Below are positions 12,531-23,208 of a DNA stretch of 64,000 bases, piece by piece. The notes beneath the pieces are model-generated. The model had not been told where the DNA came from, searched no databases, and saw only the letters and a program-made list of their open reading frames with translations. Numbering within the stretch: the first letter of the stretch is position 1; every line of letters starts with the position of its first letter. This DNA comes from Cylicocyclus nassatus (Eukaryota > Nematoda > Chromadorea > Rhabditida > Strongylidae). The translations under genes were made by a program, and so were the position numbers. Location of the stretch: assembly GCA_958299035.1 (NCBI GenBank), contig CATQJL010000112.1:83284636-83348635 (forward strand), written 5' to 3'.

Positions 12531-13203
12531 GATCTAAATTTCACACTTCTTAAGCTCAGCAAAATACATAGAAAGAAGGTTACAGGACAAGGCAAACTTA
12601 TTTACTCCATTAAAACCATTTGTGAAGAAGAAACTTTGGGAAAGGTTAGGCGTTTACGCTCTCTTTAAATGCTAGTGTGTTACTGGAAACATCCATTAAC
12701 GGGCACCAAAAAGGTGGTTTTTTGTACGTTCCTCAGCCTTAAATAGCTACCGTTTGCAAGAAAACAGTCTTACCTGAATACAGCAGTACAATAACGTTTG
12801 TGCAATTCTTCTTTCACAATAGATACATATTTTGTAAAAAGGAAAGATATTTTGGTGCAATGATTGCTTAAAGGCAGTGTTCAGAGAAATCTGGGCACGT
12901 GGAGATCGCACGTGAAAAGTGATTTTGAAAGTCTAACTAAGTCTCAGCCCCAAGCACAACACAGATGGTGCAGCTGAGATCCAAATCAGATCACAGCTGT
13001 ATTTGGTGGACCACTCGCACCTATGTATGTCCGTTAATGCGTGGTGATACCACCGAGCCCTGCAAACCAATGCAAGTAGTCCACCAAATACTTTATGGGG
13101 AAAGTGGACGCTGGAAGCTCCCTTTGAAGCTTTCCCGTCCTCGAGAACTGTTAATGCCTTTTCCATATTTGAGAATGAATTGCGTAGTTGATTAGACCTT
13201 TAA
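12531..13203. other. Upstream region of the PAN-like gene
   Basis: This holds the presumed promoter of the minus-strand gene, though no TATA or initiator can be assigned. At 12,870 an AAAGGCAGTGTTC motif resembles one end of the MITE family seen at 3,351, without a matching partner. A stop-rich 12.9-13.2 kb segment has a partial inverted repeat around GGTGGACCACT. Confidence 0.4.
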
Positions 13204-13778
13204 CACGTTGACGACGAGCCATTTTTTTTGCGGTCTGTCCCTGTGGACGAGACGTTTCCATGCATCCCTACGCGTGGTCCATGTATGTATGCATGCATCC
13301 ATGCACAAAGTGCAAAATGTGCAAGCCCCGCCCCCTCTGGCAAGCTCCGCCCACTCGACCAAAAATGTCGGAAATTGCCCAAATTTCAAGAATTTATGCC
13401 ATTTCCGCCACTTTTGAAAAATGGGCGGAGCTTGCCACTCAGGGGGCGGAGCTTGCCACTCAGGGGGCGGAGCTTGCCTGACGGTGGGCGGGGCCTGGCT
13501 AGAAGTTGCTTGAAGTCTTTGCGTTCATCTACAGTCTCATCCATGCTTTTTGTGGACAAAAAGGATCCTTGTGAAAGGCATAAAAGTGGGCGGAGTTTGC
13601 CAAAAGGGGCGGGGCTAATACATGAAGTACATCTGAGCCTATGTTGATTTTATGAACAAAAACTGAGAGGATTGGACAGATAGTATTGAATTTAAGGCCG
13701 CCGCGCACCATTGCGCGGCGTCGTCCACAGGGACAGACTGCCTGCCGCGCACCATTGCGCGGCACTGTCGTCAACGTG
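13204..13778. mobile_element. TTAA-flanked MITE, piggyBac-like, 575 bp
   Basis: Both sides carry TTAA (13,200-13,203 and 13,779-13,782). The ends are the inverted 12-mers CACGTTGACGAC and GTCGTCAACGTG. A sub-terminal inverted block, GTCTGTCCCTGTGGACGA, lies inside each end. TTAA duplication is the hallmark of piggyBac elements, which supports that class, but no transposase is present. The right end also holds two copies of the palindromic CCGCGCACCATTGCGCGG. Confidence 0.75.
13418..13500. repeat. Tandem repeat, GGGCGGAGCTTGCCACTCAG unit
   Basis: Three near-exact 20-base units stand head to tail inside the TTAA element, and further GGGCGGAG/GGGCGGGG-TTGCC units are spread to 13,610. Reading through in two frames gives the repeated peptides RSLPLRG and AELATQG, which are by-products of the repeat and not protein evidence. 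Confidence 0.8.
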
Positions 13779-14129
13779 TTAACAATGTAATTTTGTCCTC
13801 AAGCATCTGCGAAAGCTAATCAAAGTTAATAACTCATACAAAGCCTCTCATTATTTCTGAGCTTTCAGTATACTCGTGAATTACGGTGTTGGCTGATGCC
13901 GTGTTGTACAATGGTAAACGGCTTCGTGATTGACAATTCGAGAAGAAAAAGCAAAGGAAATATGGCCCGAGATCAATACCTGTAAGCCCCGAACAAAACG
14001 GCAAGATGCTACAGTTTCGCGTCCGAGCGCAACTCGCGTGTATGTGTAAATCATTTCTTTTGACCTGCTTTGGCAAAGTTTTATCGTTTTTTTAGTTTTA
14101 TTTTGAGTTATATCGTTTTATATGTACAC

Positions 14130-14503
14130 CAGTGGCGTACCGAGGGGGGGGCGGGGGGGGGGGGGGGCACGCCCCCCTCCGAGAATGGGTCGCAAAATTT
14201 TTGAAAGTTACTTATAAGGGTTATAAAAATGTGCAAACGACTTGTTTATACTTGTAAATAATTAAAATAATTTTTGAAAATTTTTAAAAATTCAATTTAG
14301 CCTTCTAAAAAAAATTTTTTCGGGGGCGTGGCGTCAGCCACGCCCCCTTTTTCCAGATTTTAGGGGTTGGTGACCCGAAAAAATTTTGAGAAGCACCTCT
14401 AAAATTTTTTCGGAGTGCGTGGCTAACGCCACGCACCTTCATTCGAAAAATTTTTTTGTCGCGCCCCCCCCCCCCCCGAGCAGAAATCCTGGGTACGCCA
14501 CTG
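14130..14503. mobile_element. hAT-type MITE, 374 bp
   Basis: The element starts CAGTGGCGTACCGAGG and ends with GGTACGCCACTG. The CAGTGGCG terminus is characteristic of hAT non-autonomous elements. The 8-base flanks ATGTACAC (14,122-14,129) and GTGTACAC (14,504-14,511) differ at one base, as expected for an 8-bp hAT duplication. Long G and C runs lie just inside the ends. The interior carries an inverted GGCGT(C/T)AGCCACGC pair. Fragments of the same family occur at 17,108 and 47,200. Confidence 0.8.
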
Positions 14504-14511
14504 GTGTACAC

Positions 14512-16533
14512 GAAGGTGCTCTGACCACCCCTAAAATGGTGCACTCTGTTGTGCTCCTTGGTCTAATTTTCTGAGTTATTTCAGGCCGATTTATGATGCT
14601 GTAAATCATTCTATACTCCCAATTTCATAGAAGACGCTAAAGTTAGCTCTCCCATTTCTTCATTAAAGCCTATGACGCAACTGAAGCTTTACAAGCAGTG
14701 CTGTAGTATACTCAGCAATTAATGTTTGCTTGGTTTAGAATGTTGACAAGAACAATACCGACTGTTTTCTCTCCGCTTTCAGCTTCTTTTTCCTAAAAAG
14801 GTCTTTCTTCTTCTTGCTTTCATCAAGACAATTCCGATCGTCGAATGGTACAGGTTTTTTTGCATGTGTGAACAAGGCATCTATTCGTTTTTACTACAGA
14901 AATAAGTTTCACGTGACAGATCAAGCAAGTCCGCCATTGTAGATTACTGTGAATACGCTTTTACTACCTAGCAGCACAGTACACTGGCTCACAGAGTAAT
15001 TGACATCAATCCGAAACAATTCACGCATGATGAAGTTTACTTATAACGACGCGATACGATATCGCCCTTGGCAGCATCAGTCGCATTGTGAATACTGTAA
15101 AGACTGTCAGTTATGGCATTAAGTTGTTGAACACAACTTATGAAGCGATTAATGCGATTTAGAACGCCTAGAGATATTGTAACAACCTTACCAATTGCAC
15201 CACACCAACCACGACACGAAACCGTTTATTGCCGATTACTTCAAACTTGGGTAATTAAACCCTTATTCTGCTTGAGATATATACGTAACAACGAAGCAAA
15301 TCAACATGAAAAAGTGATGAATTCGCTAACAAACAGTTTGAACTATGATGACATAGGTCAAACAAAATGATGACTTAGATATCTTGTGGAATTTGGACTG
15401 CTGTTAAGAAATGTACAAAAGGAGATTAGAAAACATAAGATAGAAGGTTTTCAACGTGCTATCCTACGTATCAGGAATGAGCGAATAGAAAGGCAACACG
15501 AGCAATAAGTATGTGATGGAGAATCTGTGAGTAACAATACTGTATATATAGACGTTCGCTTGCTGGCACCATCATTCCTTCTGCGCTCCAATCGTTTTTG
15601 TCTGTGGTTCGAGATCTTATTGTCGAAGGGAATGTCGAATCTGGCATCGCTTCATTCCTTAGCACTTCTCAACTTGCTTCTTTCTTTGGCAAGCATTCAA
15701 AACATTGGTTGATCGCAATGCGATCCGCGACACGAACGTCTCAGCTGGTGTCGAGGGGTCATCCCGTGCATGCAACTCGCATGCATAATATTGGTCAATT
15801 GCATGGCGATCCGCGATAACGCCAACGTGAGCTTGAGCACTTCACTTCCCTCATTTAACTTCACAAGGGGATCGCGAAATAATTGATGATTCTGTGACAG
15901 TGTGTACTCCTTTTTACAGTTTATACTACCGCTTCCCGGCACTTTGGCCGGTAAGTTTGTGGGAGGGGAGTAAATCGGCACTCTTGTCAAATAAGTTGCA
16001 AGTGCTTTGGCGAGTCTGCTTTTTGTAAAAATATAAACCACTGTTCTATTGCAGTACTGTATTCCAAGATTGAATCAAAATACATGAACTATGGAGCATA
16101 GAGAGGCAAGCTTCAAAATCCTATTTACAATGCAAGTGTATAAGGAGTGTGTTAGCCTTTTACGAAAAATTTGTTAGCCGATAGCAAGTAAAGTAAAGGT
16201 AGTTAGAGTAGCAAGCAGTTTCCTATTATCGCTTGCATGAATGCAACTGTTTTATAGTAGCTTATAGTAGCTTCTTTTTTATGAGAGTACTTTTAATCAC
16301 TCATCTGCTGAAACTCTTCAATTCCTCAGAAGTCATTATTCGGCAATATGAAATGTTGAAGAGAACAAGGCTTAGTTAATTGGAGCCTTCCCGAAAGTGC
16401 TGATATCATCCACCTCCAGTGTTTGTGACTTTCAGCGAACTGCTAAGACTGAGCTGCCGATATGATGGTAACTTGGAAGTTTACTACAAAGAATTTGAAA
16501 ACGAATCCATTCGCCTTCCATTAATTTGCGCTT
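14512..16533. other. Gene-free stretch
   Basis: No supported exon. Around 15,710-15,820 a short imperfect repeat (GATCCGCGA preceded by GCAATGCGATC or GCATGGCGATC) occurs twice. A minus-strand frame at 16,041-15,697 lacks any domain or splice context. Confidence 0.4.
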
Positions 16534-16962
16534 AAAGGCAGTGCGTCGGCAGAATGAGACCCGCCCCCATAATGGAACCTATGAGCCAAAGTTCGGTCTC
16601 TTCCTCTGCCACTTCTAACCCCCGAACTTTCAAAGCGAAAGCAGCGCTCATCTCCTGTCCTCTCCGAACCCGCCCATCCCATGAGCGAGTGACTTCCACG
16701 GTCAGAGCGCCAGGCGCAATGCTATAAGCATGAGGTCCTGCTACAACTCTGCGTCTTCGCCATGACGGGCTCCGCGTTCACTCGTCCATGGGGTGGGCGG
16801 GTCCGGAGAGGACAGAAGATGAGCGCTGCTTTCGTTATGAAATTTCGGGGGTTAGAAGTGGCAGAGAAAGATCGAACTTTGGCCCATAGGTTCCATTATG
16901 GGGGGCTCCTTCTCTGTGACCTTGTTTTGCCACGGGTCTCATTCTGCCGACGCACTGCCTTT
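16534..16962. mobile_element. MITE, AAAGGCAGTG family, 429 bp
   Basis: It starts AAAGGCAGTGCGTCGGCAGA and ends TCTGCCGACGCACTGCCTTT. The arms stay complementary for more than 120 bases, with the block GAGCGCTGCTTTCG at about 16,820 matching inversely at about 16,640. This is one of the best-preserved copies of the family in the window. Confidence 0.85.
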
Positions 16963-17107
16963 GAGCAGCGAACCTACACATCTTGATCAGGGTGGTCTGC
17001 TGCGAATTATCCTCAGTTTCCAACTTTCTTTGTCAGGAACGCCAACAGATTCCTGTTTGTTTTCTTCAAACTTTCTATCCATACTACAAAATTTCATCCA
17101 CTCCCCA

Positions 17108-17270
17108 CACAGTACTTCTTCCCCCCCCCCCCTCCTCCCTCCAAGAATGGGTCGCGGTATTTTTGAAAATTACGTACATGAGGTATAAAAATGTGGAAGG
17201 GATTTGCTAATACTTGTAAATGATCGGAACAATTTTCAAAACTGCTTACAAAATTCTAAGCAGCCTTTAT
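17108..17270. mobile_element. Truncated hAT MITE relic
   Basis: After a C-run, AGAATGGGTCGC and the following AT-rich block closely match the left interior of the element at 14,130. The match includes TTTTTGAAA, TATAAAAATGTG and ACTTGTAAAT. The terminal CAGTGGCG ends are lost. Confidence 0.65.
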
Positions 17271-17993
17271 ATTCCGGCTTAGATATCCGGATTTATCATA
17301 AGCCCGCAAGTCAACGTGGAACATCAGAGTCTCATATAACACCATGAACCCGCAGCTTAAATGATACATCAAAGGGTGCGCCAAAATAATTGGCGCGTGG
17401 TTTGCGAATGTCAAAAAGATGGAAGGCGGGCTTAAGGCGGATCAAGATGGATCTGTTCTCGCCAATCACAAAGCCAAATCAGAATTTTACTGTTTTATCC
17501 TCGAAAAAAATCTCAAATTCCGTCCTGCTTCCGGGATTTTACTGAACCCTCACATCGACAAAAGCGCATGTCTCTATCACCGATGGCCACTAATAATTTT
17601 TAAATTCTTTTGTAATATGTTTATAGGGTCCATATGATGGCTGTGCTTAGGAGATGCTCTATCATATGTATGCAAAATTCGGTATAGCTACTTATGATGG
17701 CAAAAAAATGAAAATAGGGGCGAGGGCTCTCATCTAATCGCACCATAACCTCTTCGGAGTTGTTGAAATTTTGCCATATTATGGCTCCATCTTCGTAAAT
17801 TCCATCCTGAGAATTCAGGCTGTTTCGTTGCGTCTTCAGCGAGCAACAAACTTCTAAGCTTAAAAATCCCATTTTATGGTGATCACATCTAGATTTGCTG
17901 AAGTCGCATCTAATTTATTTTGAGCTCACTTTCCCAAATGACTGCAACTTCCTTCTTCAATTGTCCAGGCACTCTATAGTATTATTATACATA
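17271..17993. other. Gene-free stretch
   Basis: No exon, RNA gene or clear repeat was recognised between the hAT relic and the palindromic element that follows. Confidence 0.4.
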
Positions 17994-18369
17994 CTCAGTC
18001 GGTGGGATACCTCCGGAGCAGAAGTGGCAGGGTCGCGGGCTTTCCCCAGCGGAGGATTGCCACTTCGCGCTCCGGAGCCCTGCCATTTCACGCATTTTTG
18101 TGCTTCGGGGCTCTCCCAAAAGTGGCGCACCTCCGGAGCAGAGATTTGCGCGTCGCGGAGAGGGGTCCCATTCATTTACCGTAACGTCACGGTGACGTCA
18201 CAAACAGGACGAGACCCCTTCTCCGCGACGCGCAAATATCTGCTCCGGGGGTGCGCCACTTTTGGGAGAGCCCCGGAGCACAAAAATGCGTGAAATGGCA
18301 GGGCTCTGGAGCGCGAAGTGGCAGACTTGCGCCATATGCCCGCCGGAGGTATCCCTTCCACTGTCTGAG
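17994..18369. mobile_element. GC-rich palindromic MITE, TA target site, 376 bp
   Basis: The ends are CTCAGTCGGTGGGATACCTC and its near inverse, closing with CTGAG, with TA directly outside both. The arms are nearly complementary along their whole length and meet at a TGACGTCA-rich centre near 18,190. It is markedly GC-richer than its surroundings. The terminal CTCAG is shared with the element at 21,154. Confidence 0.85.
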
Positions 18370-18571
18370 TATGTCCACTGCAGCCTCTCAGGCTTTCCCT
18401 GACTTTAGTTATGAATTTTTTGAGAATGTACATGATTCCTCGTGCTTCAATGGATCAGTGGAAATCTTTGCAGCACTCTATAAATTAAATACTCTTAGGT
18501 GAGATATGTCCGCACGCCGGCTGTTTAGCAACTGTTTTTATCCCAGAAAAAACACTCATTTTTCGCTCCTT

Positions 18572-18894
18572 GAAGGCAACGTCCAGGCAGATCCGAGCTC
18601 GACGACCACGCCCACTTCCCTCGGACGGCCAACCCCTTATGAACGAAATCTCTTCAGCCTTGACGTGTTTTCACATGACCAACACAGTCAAACTTACAGC
18701 GTTTACCTGTTAATACTTGCTTTCGACAAGGATAACATCAAAAGCACTCGTCCGGGTTTTCCCATAATAGCCCCAAAAGGTGGTTTTCTGAGAAATTCAC
18801 GCTTTTTGAGTTCCATATTCGAAATCAGCGCCATGGAAAAGCCTGGATAGCATAAAAATATAGAAGTCGAGAATCTGCCTGGACGCTGCCTTTA
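18572..18894. mobile_element. MITE related to the AAAGGCAG family
   Basis: The left end GAAGGCAACGTCCAGGCAGA mirrors the right end TCTGCCTGGACGCTGCCTTT. The interior is less symmetric than in other copies. The shared AAAGGCAGYG terminus places it with the family seen at 3,351 and 16,534. Confidence 0.65.
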
Positions 18895-18904
18895 ACGCTC
18901 TTAA

Positions 18905-19012
18905 CTCCTCGTGCAGGAATGTGCCGCAGATAAGAAGGACAGATTTGAAATCAGTGTTCTATGCCCTCCATCTCAAAAGGCCACCTCGACCAACCATCCT
19001 TCCCTTGTAAGT
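18905..19012. repeat. Half copy of the 25.3-kb palindromic repeat
   Basis: The segment with GCCGCAGATAAGAAGGACAG, AAAAGGCCACCTCGACC and CCTTCCCTTGTAAG matches the right arm of the inverted repeat at 25,329-25,792. Only one arm is present. Confidence 0.6.
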
Positions 19013-19700
19013 ACCGTGCTCATGTACGTTTTTGACATGGTTGTGGAAGGCGCTTAAATGGTTTTGTACGCAGGAATATCAGTGTCTGAAGTAGGAGATA
19101 GATTTTGAGTCGCATACATTGTTTATGCACTGAAAATATCATTTTTCTACCTGCAGAAATTGGGCTGCAACTCGAACTTAAAATTATCATACAGTTTATA
19201 TTCCTATTTTGGAACCATGATGAAGGTCTCTCAGTACTTCCACTAAAACCTGAATTAGTTATACCAAATACACATGATCACAGAATAATTTTTCTACCTT
19301 ATTATATGATCAATTATTACGGCCGAACTGAATTGCTCTGTATTCCTGGATTTTTCGCCATTTCATCTCATTTTTTGTAACAGTTCAGCGTCTAAGCAAG
19401 TTATAGTCTAAGGTAGCAGAGTAAATGTCCTCCTTTGTTGAACATCCACCTTTTCGCGATCACAGTACAGTAAAATAAGATCTTTGTAAAATTTTCCAAC
19501 TTACGCAATCTACGCAGATTCATTTTGGGGGATTTTTGAGCAATCAAGCATTACTTGCATTATCTCTCAATTTTTATAGATTCTCTTTTTGACTTATAAT
19601 TTCTAATTGAAGTCCGTCGGCATCTTTTGTGTTGCGGTGATCTGACATCCTTGATGCAGATTACTGCAAGAACGCGGAAATGGAGTCGGGATAGGAATGG
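19013..19700. other. Gene-free stretch
   Basis: A plus-strand open frame at 19,105-19,380 is rich in Ile, Leu and Phe but has no domain or signal structure. Nothing else is supported. Confidence 0.35.
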
Positions 19701-19706
19701 GTACTT

Positions 19707-20031
19707 TCAAGGGGGGCGGGGGAGCAGCGGTCTTAAGAAAGGGGCACGGATCAAAACGCTTGACCCTGTCTCCGAGTCCATGTAGAAGACCTCGATCTCG
19801 TCCTCTTCGTAGACTGGTGTTGAGGCGTAAACAACGCACAGGGTCAAGGCTGGGGTCGATCCACATCTTGATATTCGTAAACGTCCGAATCGGGTTGTCA
19901 ATTTTTTGGAAGTATCGAACATTCCGACTATCGAGGCACGCGACCGATTCTACCGACAAAAAAATCATATTCCGCCGACTCCCGGTTATCGCATGCTCGT
20001 AAAAACAGCTCTTCTCCAGTAATGACAGCAA
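19707..20031 (-). pseudogene. RTE-type LINE endonuclease fragment
   Basis: On the minus strand the translation includes LTTRFGRLRISRCGSTPALT followed by LCVVYASTPVYEEDEIEVFY. This is the part of the apurinic endonuclease domain of nematode RTE/non-LTR elements where a VYAPT-like motif precedes a short acidic linker and an FY...L helix. The conserved downstream GDFN motif is absent because the frame is lost in a Pro-rich, G-rich tail. Upstream, another frame carries a diverged continuation (ACDNRE... at about 20,010). At least two frame changes make this a dead fragment. No reverse transcriptase follows. Confidence 0.7.
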
Positions 20032-20082
20032 AGTTCGACTGGTAATGTCTCCTTGTCTCGGTTCATTTTGATAACAACATAT

Positions 20083-20482
20083 CTACTCGATATTCTTTGC
20101 TTGCATCATGAGATCTTCTATAGATGCATTAAGTAACCGTAGCGACGCGGAAACGTGCTGACAAACTGGTAGAAACACCGATCTGTAGTAATATAGTTTA
20201 TCTGTTAGCACCAAAGAGATAAGTAGCACCGAACGTATATGAGCAATATTGATAAAGGGATAAACACGTACACAATAAGGCAGGATGAGATCAGGTGTAG
20301 CACTGGCGGTACGGCGGCGGCCCAAAGAGGATAAGAGAGGATGAGTTATGAGCGTCCACTCGGTGGCTCGGCATCGGAGAATCTCCTCTAGAGCATCGCT
20401 TGACTGTCGTCGTCAGCCCTAAACATATGAGTCAGCGTCCACCGTCAGCGTCCAAGAAGCATGCGTTGACATGCTTACACCT
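20083..20482. repeat. Repeat copy A, shared with 37,014-37,595
   Basis: From GTAGCGACGCGGAAACGTGC to a CATGCGTTGACATGCTTAC end, this matches 37,014-37,595 nearly base for base apart from an insertion there. Its left end also resembles about 45 bases just upstream of the helicase ATP-binding motif at about 22,625. On the minus strand it encodes CQHVSASLRLL, comparable with QHVSAALRLL of the helicase. It may be the truncated 5' part of a related helicase element. Confidence 0.7.
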
Positions 20483-20662
20483 TCCCCTTTTACCAACAAG
20501 TCCGTCCTCGGACTTAATTTTAGGGATAGACAAGGTCTGAGGAGGGCGAATTGGGTAGAAAACGGAAGATGGAAGCAAAAGCAAAATAAAAGTGAACTAA
20601 AGATAAAGCGAACCAAAAACAGGAAAATGCTCAAATATTCTCACCAGAATAGCTGCTTGTGA

Positions 20663-22825
20663 TCATTCGACTAGAAGGTACTGATCGAGATCCGTGGCAG
20701 GGATGATCGCATGGCGCTTGTCAGCCCAACGAAGGATGGTGGTCCAGGACCTAACTTTCCAAAGGGACTCGGTGTGCCCCAGGACTAACATACCGTGGCG
20801 GGATAGGGTCAGAGCGACGTTTGATCGTTTGTACTCGTCCACGAATTCGGCGGAAGCAGCTGTCATATCCGTGCGAGTTGTCAGTAGGATGACGACGTCC
20901 TTTTCCCGTCCTTAAATGGAGTCGACTGCGGCTAGCTCCACCTGATTACTCTGGACGAAAGACAGCAGCCTGCGCAACTGCTCCTTGTAAAACGACAGGA
21001 TGCATATCGATGAAGGTTCGATATATCGGGCTCGTAAGCGCTGGACTATCGTTCTGCACACTTCGGCCTCCGCCTCATTCAAGTAGGAGCGACTCGCGGC
21101 CCTCTCCGAATTTCCGGCCACGTCCAAGAATAGAAACGGGGTCTGTCCATCAGCTCAGATAATCGCCGGGGGCAGGCGGTCCGCAAACTCGCGCTTTTCT
21201 GCAGGCGGTCAGCAGGATTTCGGGGCGTGGCCAAATCTTCAGCGGGCGGTATTTGCGTTTTCTGCAAGCGGGCATCAATACAAAATTTTCTGCAAGCGCT
21301 CGTCAAACAATCTCTTTCAGCGAGCGCTGGCCAAACTTTCAGCAGGCGCTCAGACTCTTTTTACGCAGTTTCGGGCGTACGCCGAGAAAAGATGAGACTC
21401 TATGTGCCAGAGGTGCCATCGATGGTTTTATTACCCAAGTTTGGGGTACTTTCTTTCAGCGGAAGGTACCTGAGGGTTGTGCGGTCCTTCAAAAAGGACC
21501 GTGCGGCTCCCAATAATTTTGCATATTCTCGCGGAAAATCCGCGAGAATGCGGCCACTGTGCCGCAACTTATGTATAGAAAAACCGCGATAGATCTTCGA
21601 GCGTTCATCTAAAAATTGGCCAAAATTATTCCAAATTTCTGCAAGCGGACCACAAAAAATCAGCGAACTATTTTTCCGGTGCCCGCTTGCTCAAATTCGC
21701 ATGGCCGCTTGCCCCCGGCGATTATCTGAGAGGGAAGCGCATTGTGCGGAACATAAGTGCACGTTGAGCCTCTGTGACACCACTCCTCAGCTGGCCCTGG
21801 TAAACGACGCTCGGTAGGTCGTTCAGGCGTGGATGGGAACGGAAAGTGGTGACCAACGACGCGACGGGGACCGTTCGAGATCTCATCAAGACATTCATGA
21901 CGCTCTTCGCTCCGAAACGGGCTGGGTTCAAGTTCCTCGAGCATCGAATATGAGGTTCCAGTTGGTGCACGTCGCCGATGCAGATGTGACGAACCTGAGG
22001 GAGTCTGTTGGCCATCGCATCTGGGATGCTTCGTCACTGATTAGAGTAGAAAAGCTTCCCAAGTACTTCTCAAACAATCCTTTCGGTCCCGAGGTGTTGA
22101 GAAGGAACGCAGTGGTCACGCAGATGACGTGTGGTGGCGGAACTTCGAACATAATGCGCACCATCTTCTCAATCGTGTTGGAGACGTCCTTCTCGGCGAG
22201 GACATATTCATCTCGCTGTTGCTCTGTGAGCTCCTGGTTGATTTGCCCTTGTTGTAATGTTCAAACCGGAGGCGTCCTTCGTTGAAGCGACGGCAGATGT
22301 TTTGCTCTTGTTCACTCAAAGTCGAGGCGAAGGCATCGCCGGGGGTCTTCAGAACTTCGTTCATGTCAACGGCTAATGGAGTCTGATCTTCGGCCGCTGT
22401 GTCCGCAACGTACCGTACCACGTTGATAGCTGGTTCGTTGCGGATCTCCATCAATGTATGCGCGAATTGCGCCACGGCGTTGTTGGCTGAAGTCGTTACG
22501 ACCACTCGTTGGCGTTGGCGGATCGCGAGGAGGCTAGCAATAACTGCCCCTATTACAGTCTTCCCAGTTCCGTACGCCGCTTGGATGGCTACGATGGAGT
22601 AGTCCGAGCATCTTAATTCGACTGCCAGTAACCGTAGCGCCGCAGAAACGTGCTGCGAGCCGATTGGTAGATACTACTACGCCCCGTTTGGGAAGTGGTG
22701 GAACGTGGAAGTCGTTTACTTGTGGCGATAGCATAACCCTGGTCCGTAATAGTGAGGGTGTTGTCAAAATCCAGGACTGAGGGGCTATCACCCGCCAGGA
22801 GATAAAGCGAATTCTTTCGAATCAC
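20663..22825 (-). pseudogene. SF1 helicase pseudogene (DNA2/NAM7/UPF1-like)
   Basis: Successive minus-strand segments carry the ordered motifs of a superfamily 1 helicase. They are a Walker A variant, QAAYGTGKTV (about 22,560); ISDEASQM for motif II (about 22,020); GDVHQLEPH for motif III (about 21,960); TTFRSHPRLN for motif IV (about 21,840); AVDSI*GREKDVV for motif V (about 20,910); and NVALTLSRHGMLVLG for motif VI. Known relatives unwind RNA or DNA using ATP. Here motif V has TAA at 20,914-20,912 in place of the usual Gln, and motif VI has Leu-Ser where Arg-Ala-Arg is usual. Frames shift near 22,700, 22,245 and 22,015, and a 577-bp element interrupts the gene at 21,154-21,730. It is clearly non-functional. 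Related 5' fragments at 20,083 and 37,014 suggest a multi-copy, possibly mobile, family. Confidence 0.8.
21154..21730. mobile_element. 577-bp MITE inside the helicase pseudogene
   Basis: The inverted ends start CTCAGATAATCGCCGGGGGC and finish GCCCCCGGCGATTATCTGAG. AG is repeated directly outside (21,152-21,153 and 21,731-21,732). Deleting the element plus one AG on paper rejoins the helicase frame exactly, so that RFP runs into DGQTPFLFLDVAG. The interior is rich in repeated GCGGGC and GCTGGCC-like phrases with AAATTTTCTGCAAGCG motifs. It encodes nothing recognisable. Confidence 0.85.
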
Positions 22826-23208
22826 TGATCCAAATATGGTCTAACAGGTGTCCGCGCATTTTAGATATAGGCACGTACGCGCAAAGCTCTTCCTTTGCCG
22901 GTTCCCACAAAAGTACCGACCCCTCTTTCACGGTACAGAAGCCATCTTTGTAAGCGCAGTGCTAAACGTTGCCTACTGCTGTATCAGGGGCGTGGTTACC
23001 ATGTTACGCATGAATTACGGTGTTGAGCAAATAACAATTTACTACTGTAAGGTGATCTGTGCAACATTCAAAGGGTGCGGAAGCATAATCAAAAGACAGA
23101 TTATTATTGGTTCGGTAGGACCTTTCAACCTCCAACAATGTTCCAAATTCGCACTTATGGTGTCGCTGCATTTGCCTACAATGCCCAACGGATACTGTCT
23201 TACGAATC
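22826..23208. other. Spacer between helicase relic and retroelement relic
   Basis: No separate feature is supported. The minus-strand frame may be a decayed continuation of the env-like fragment, since short coherent peptides such as YRPNTKRYDTPAVLC overlap its right edge (about 23,310). Confidence 0.35.

Noticed and set aside
13228..13647. 139-residue repetitive protein
   Set aside because: It overlaps a 20-bp DNA tandem repeat inside a MITE, and several frames are open only because of the repeat.
16762..17210. Coding frames over the MITE at 16.5-17.0 kb
   Set aside because: They span the element's inverted arm and a C-run, with no domain or splice support.
18002..18433. Overlapping mirror-image open frames
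   Set aside because: They are by-products of the palindromic MITE, since the two strands encode nearly the same peptide.
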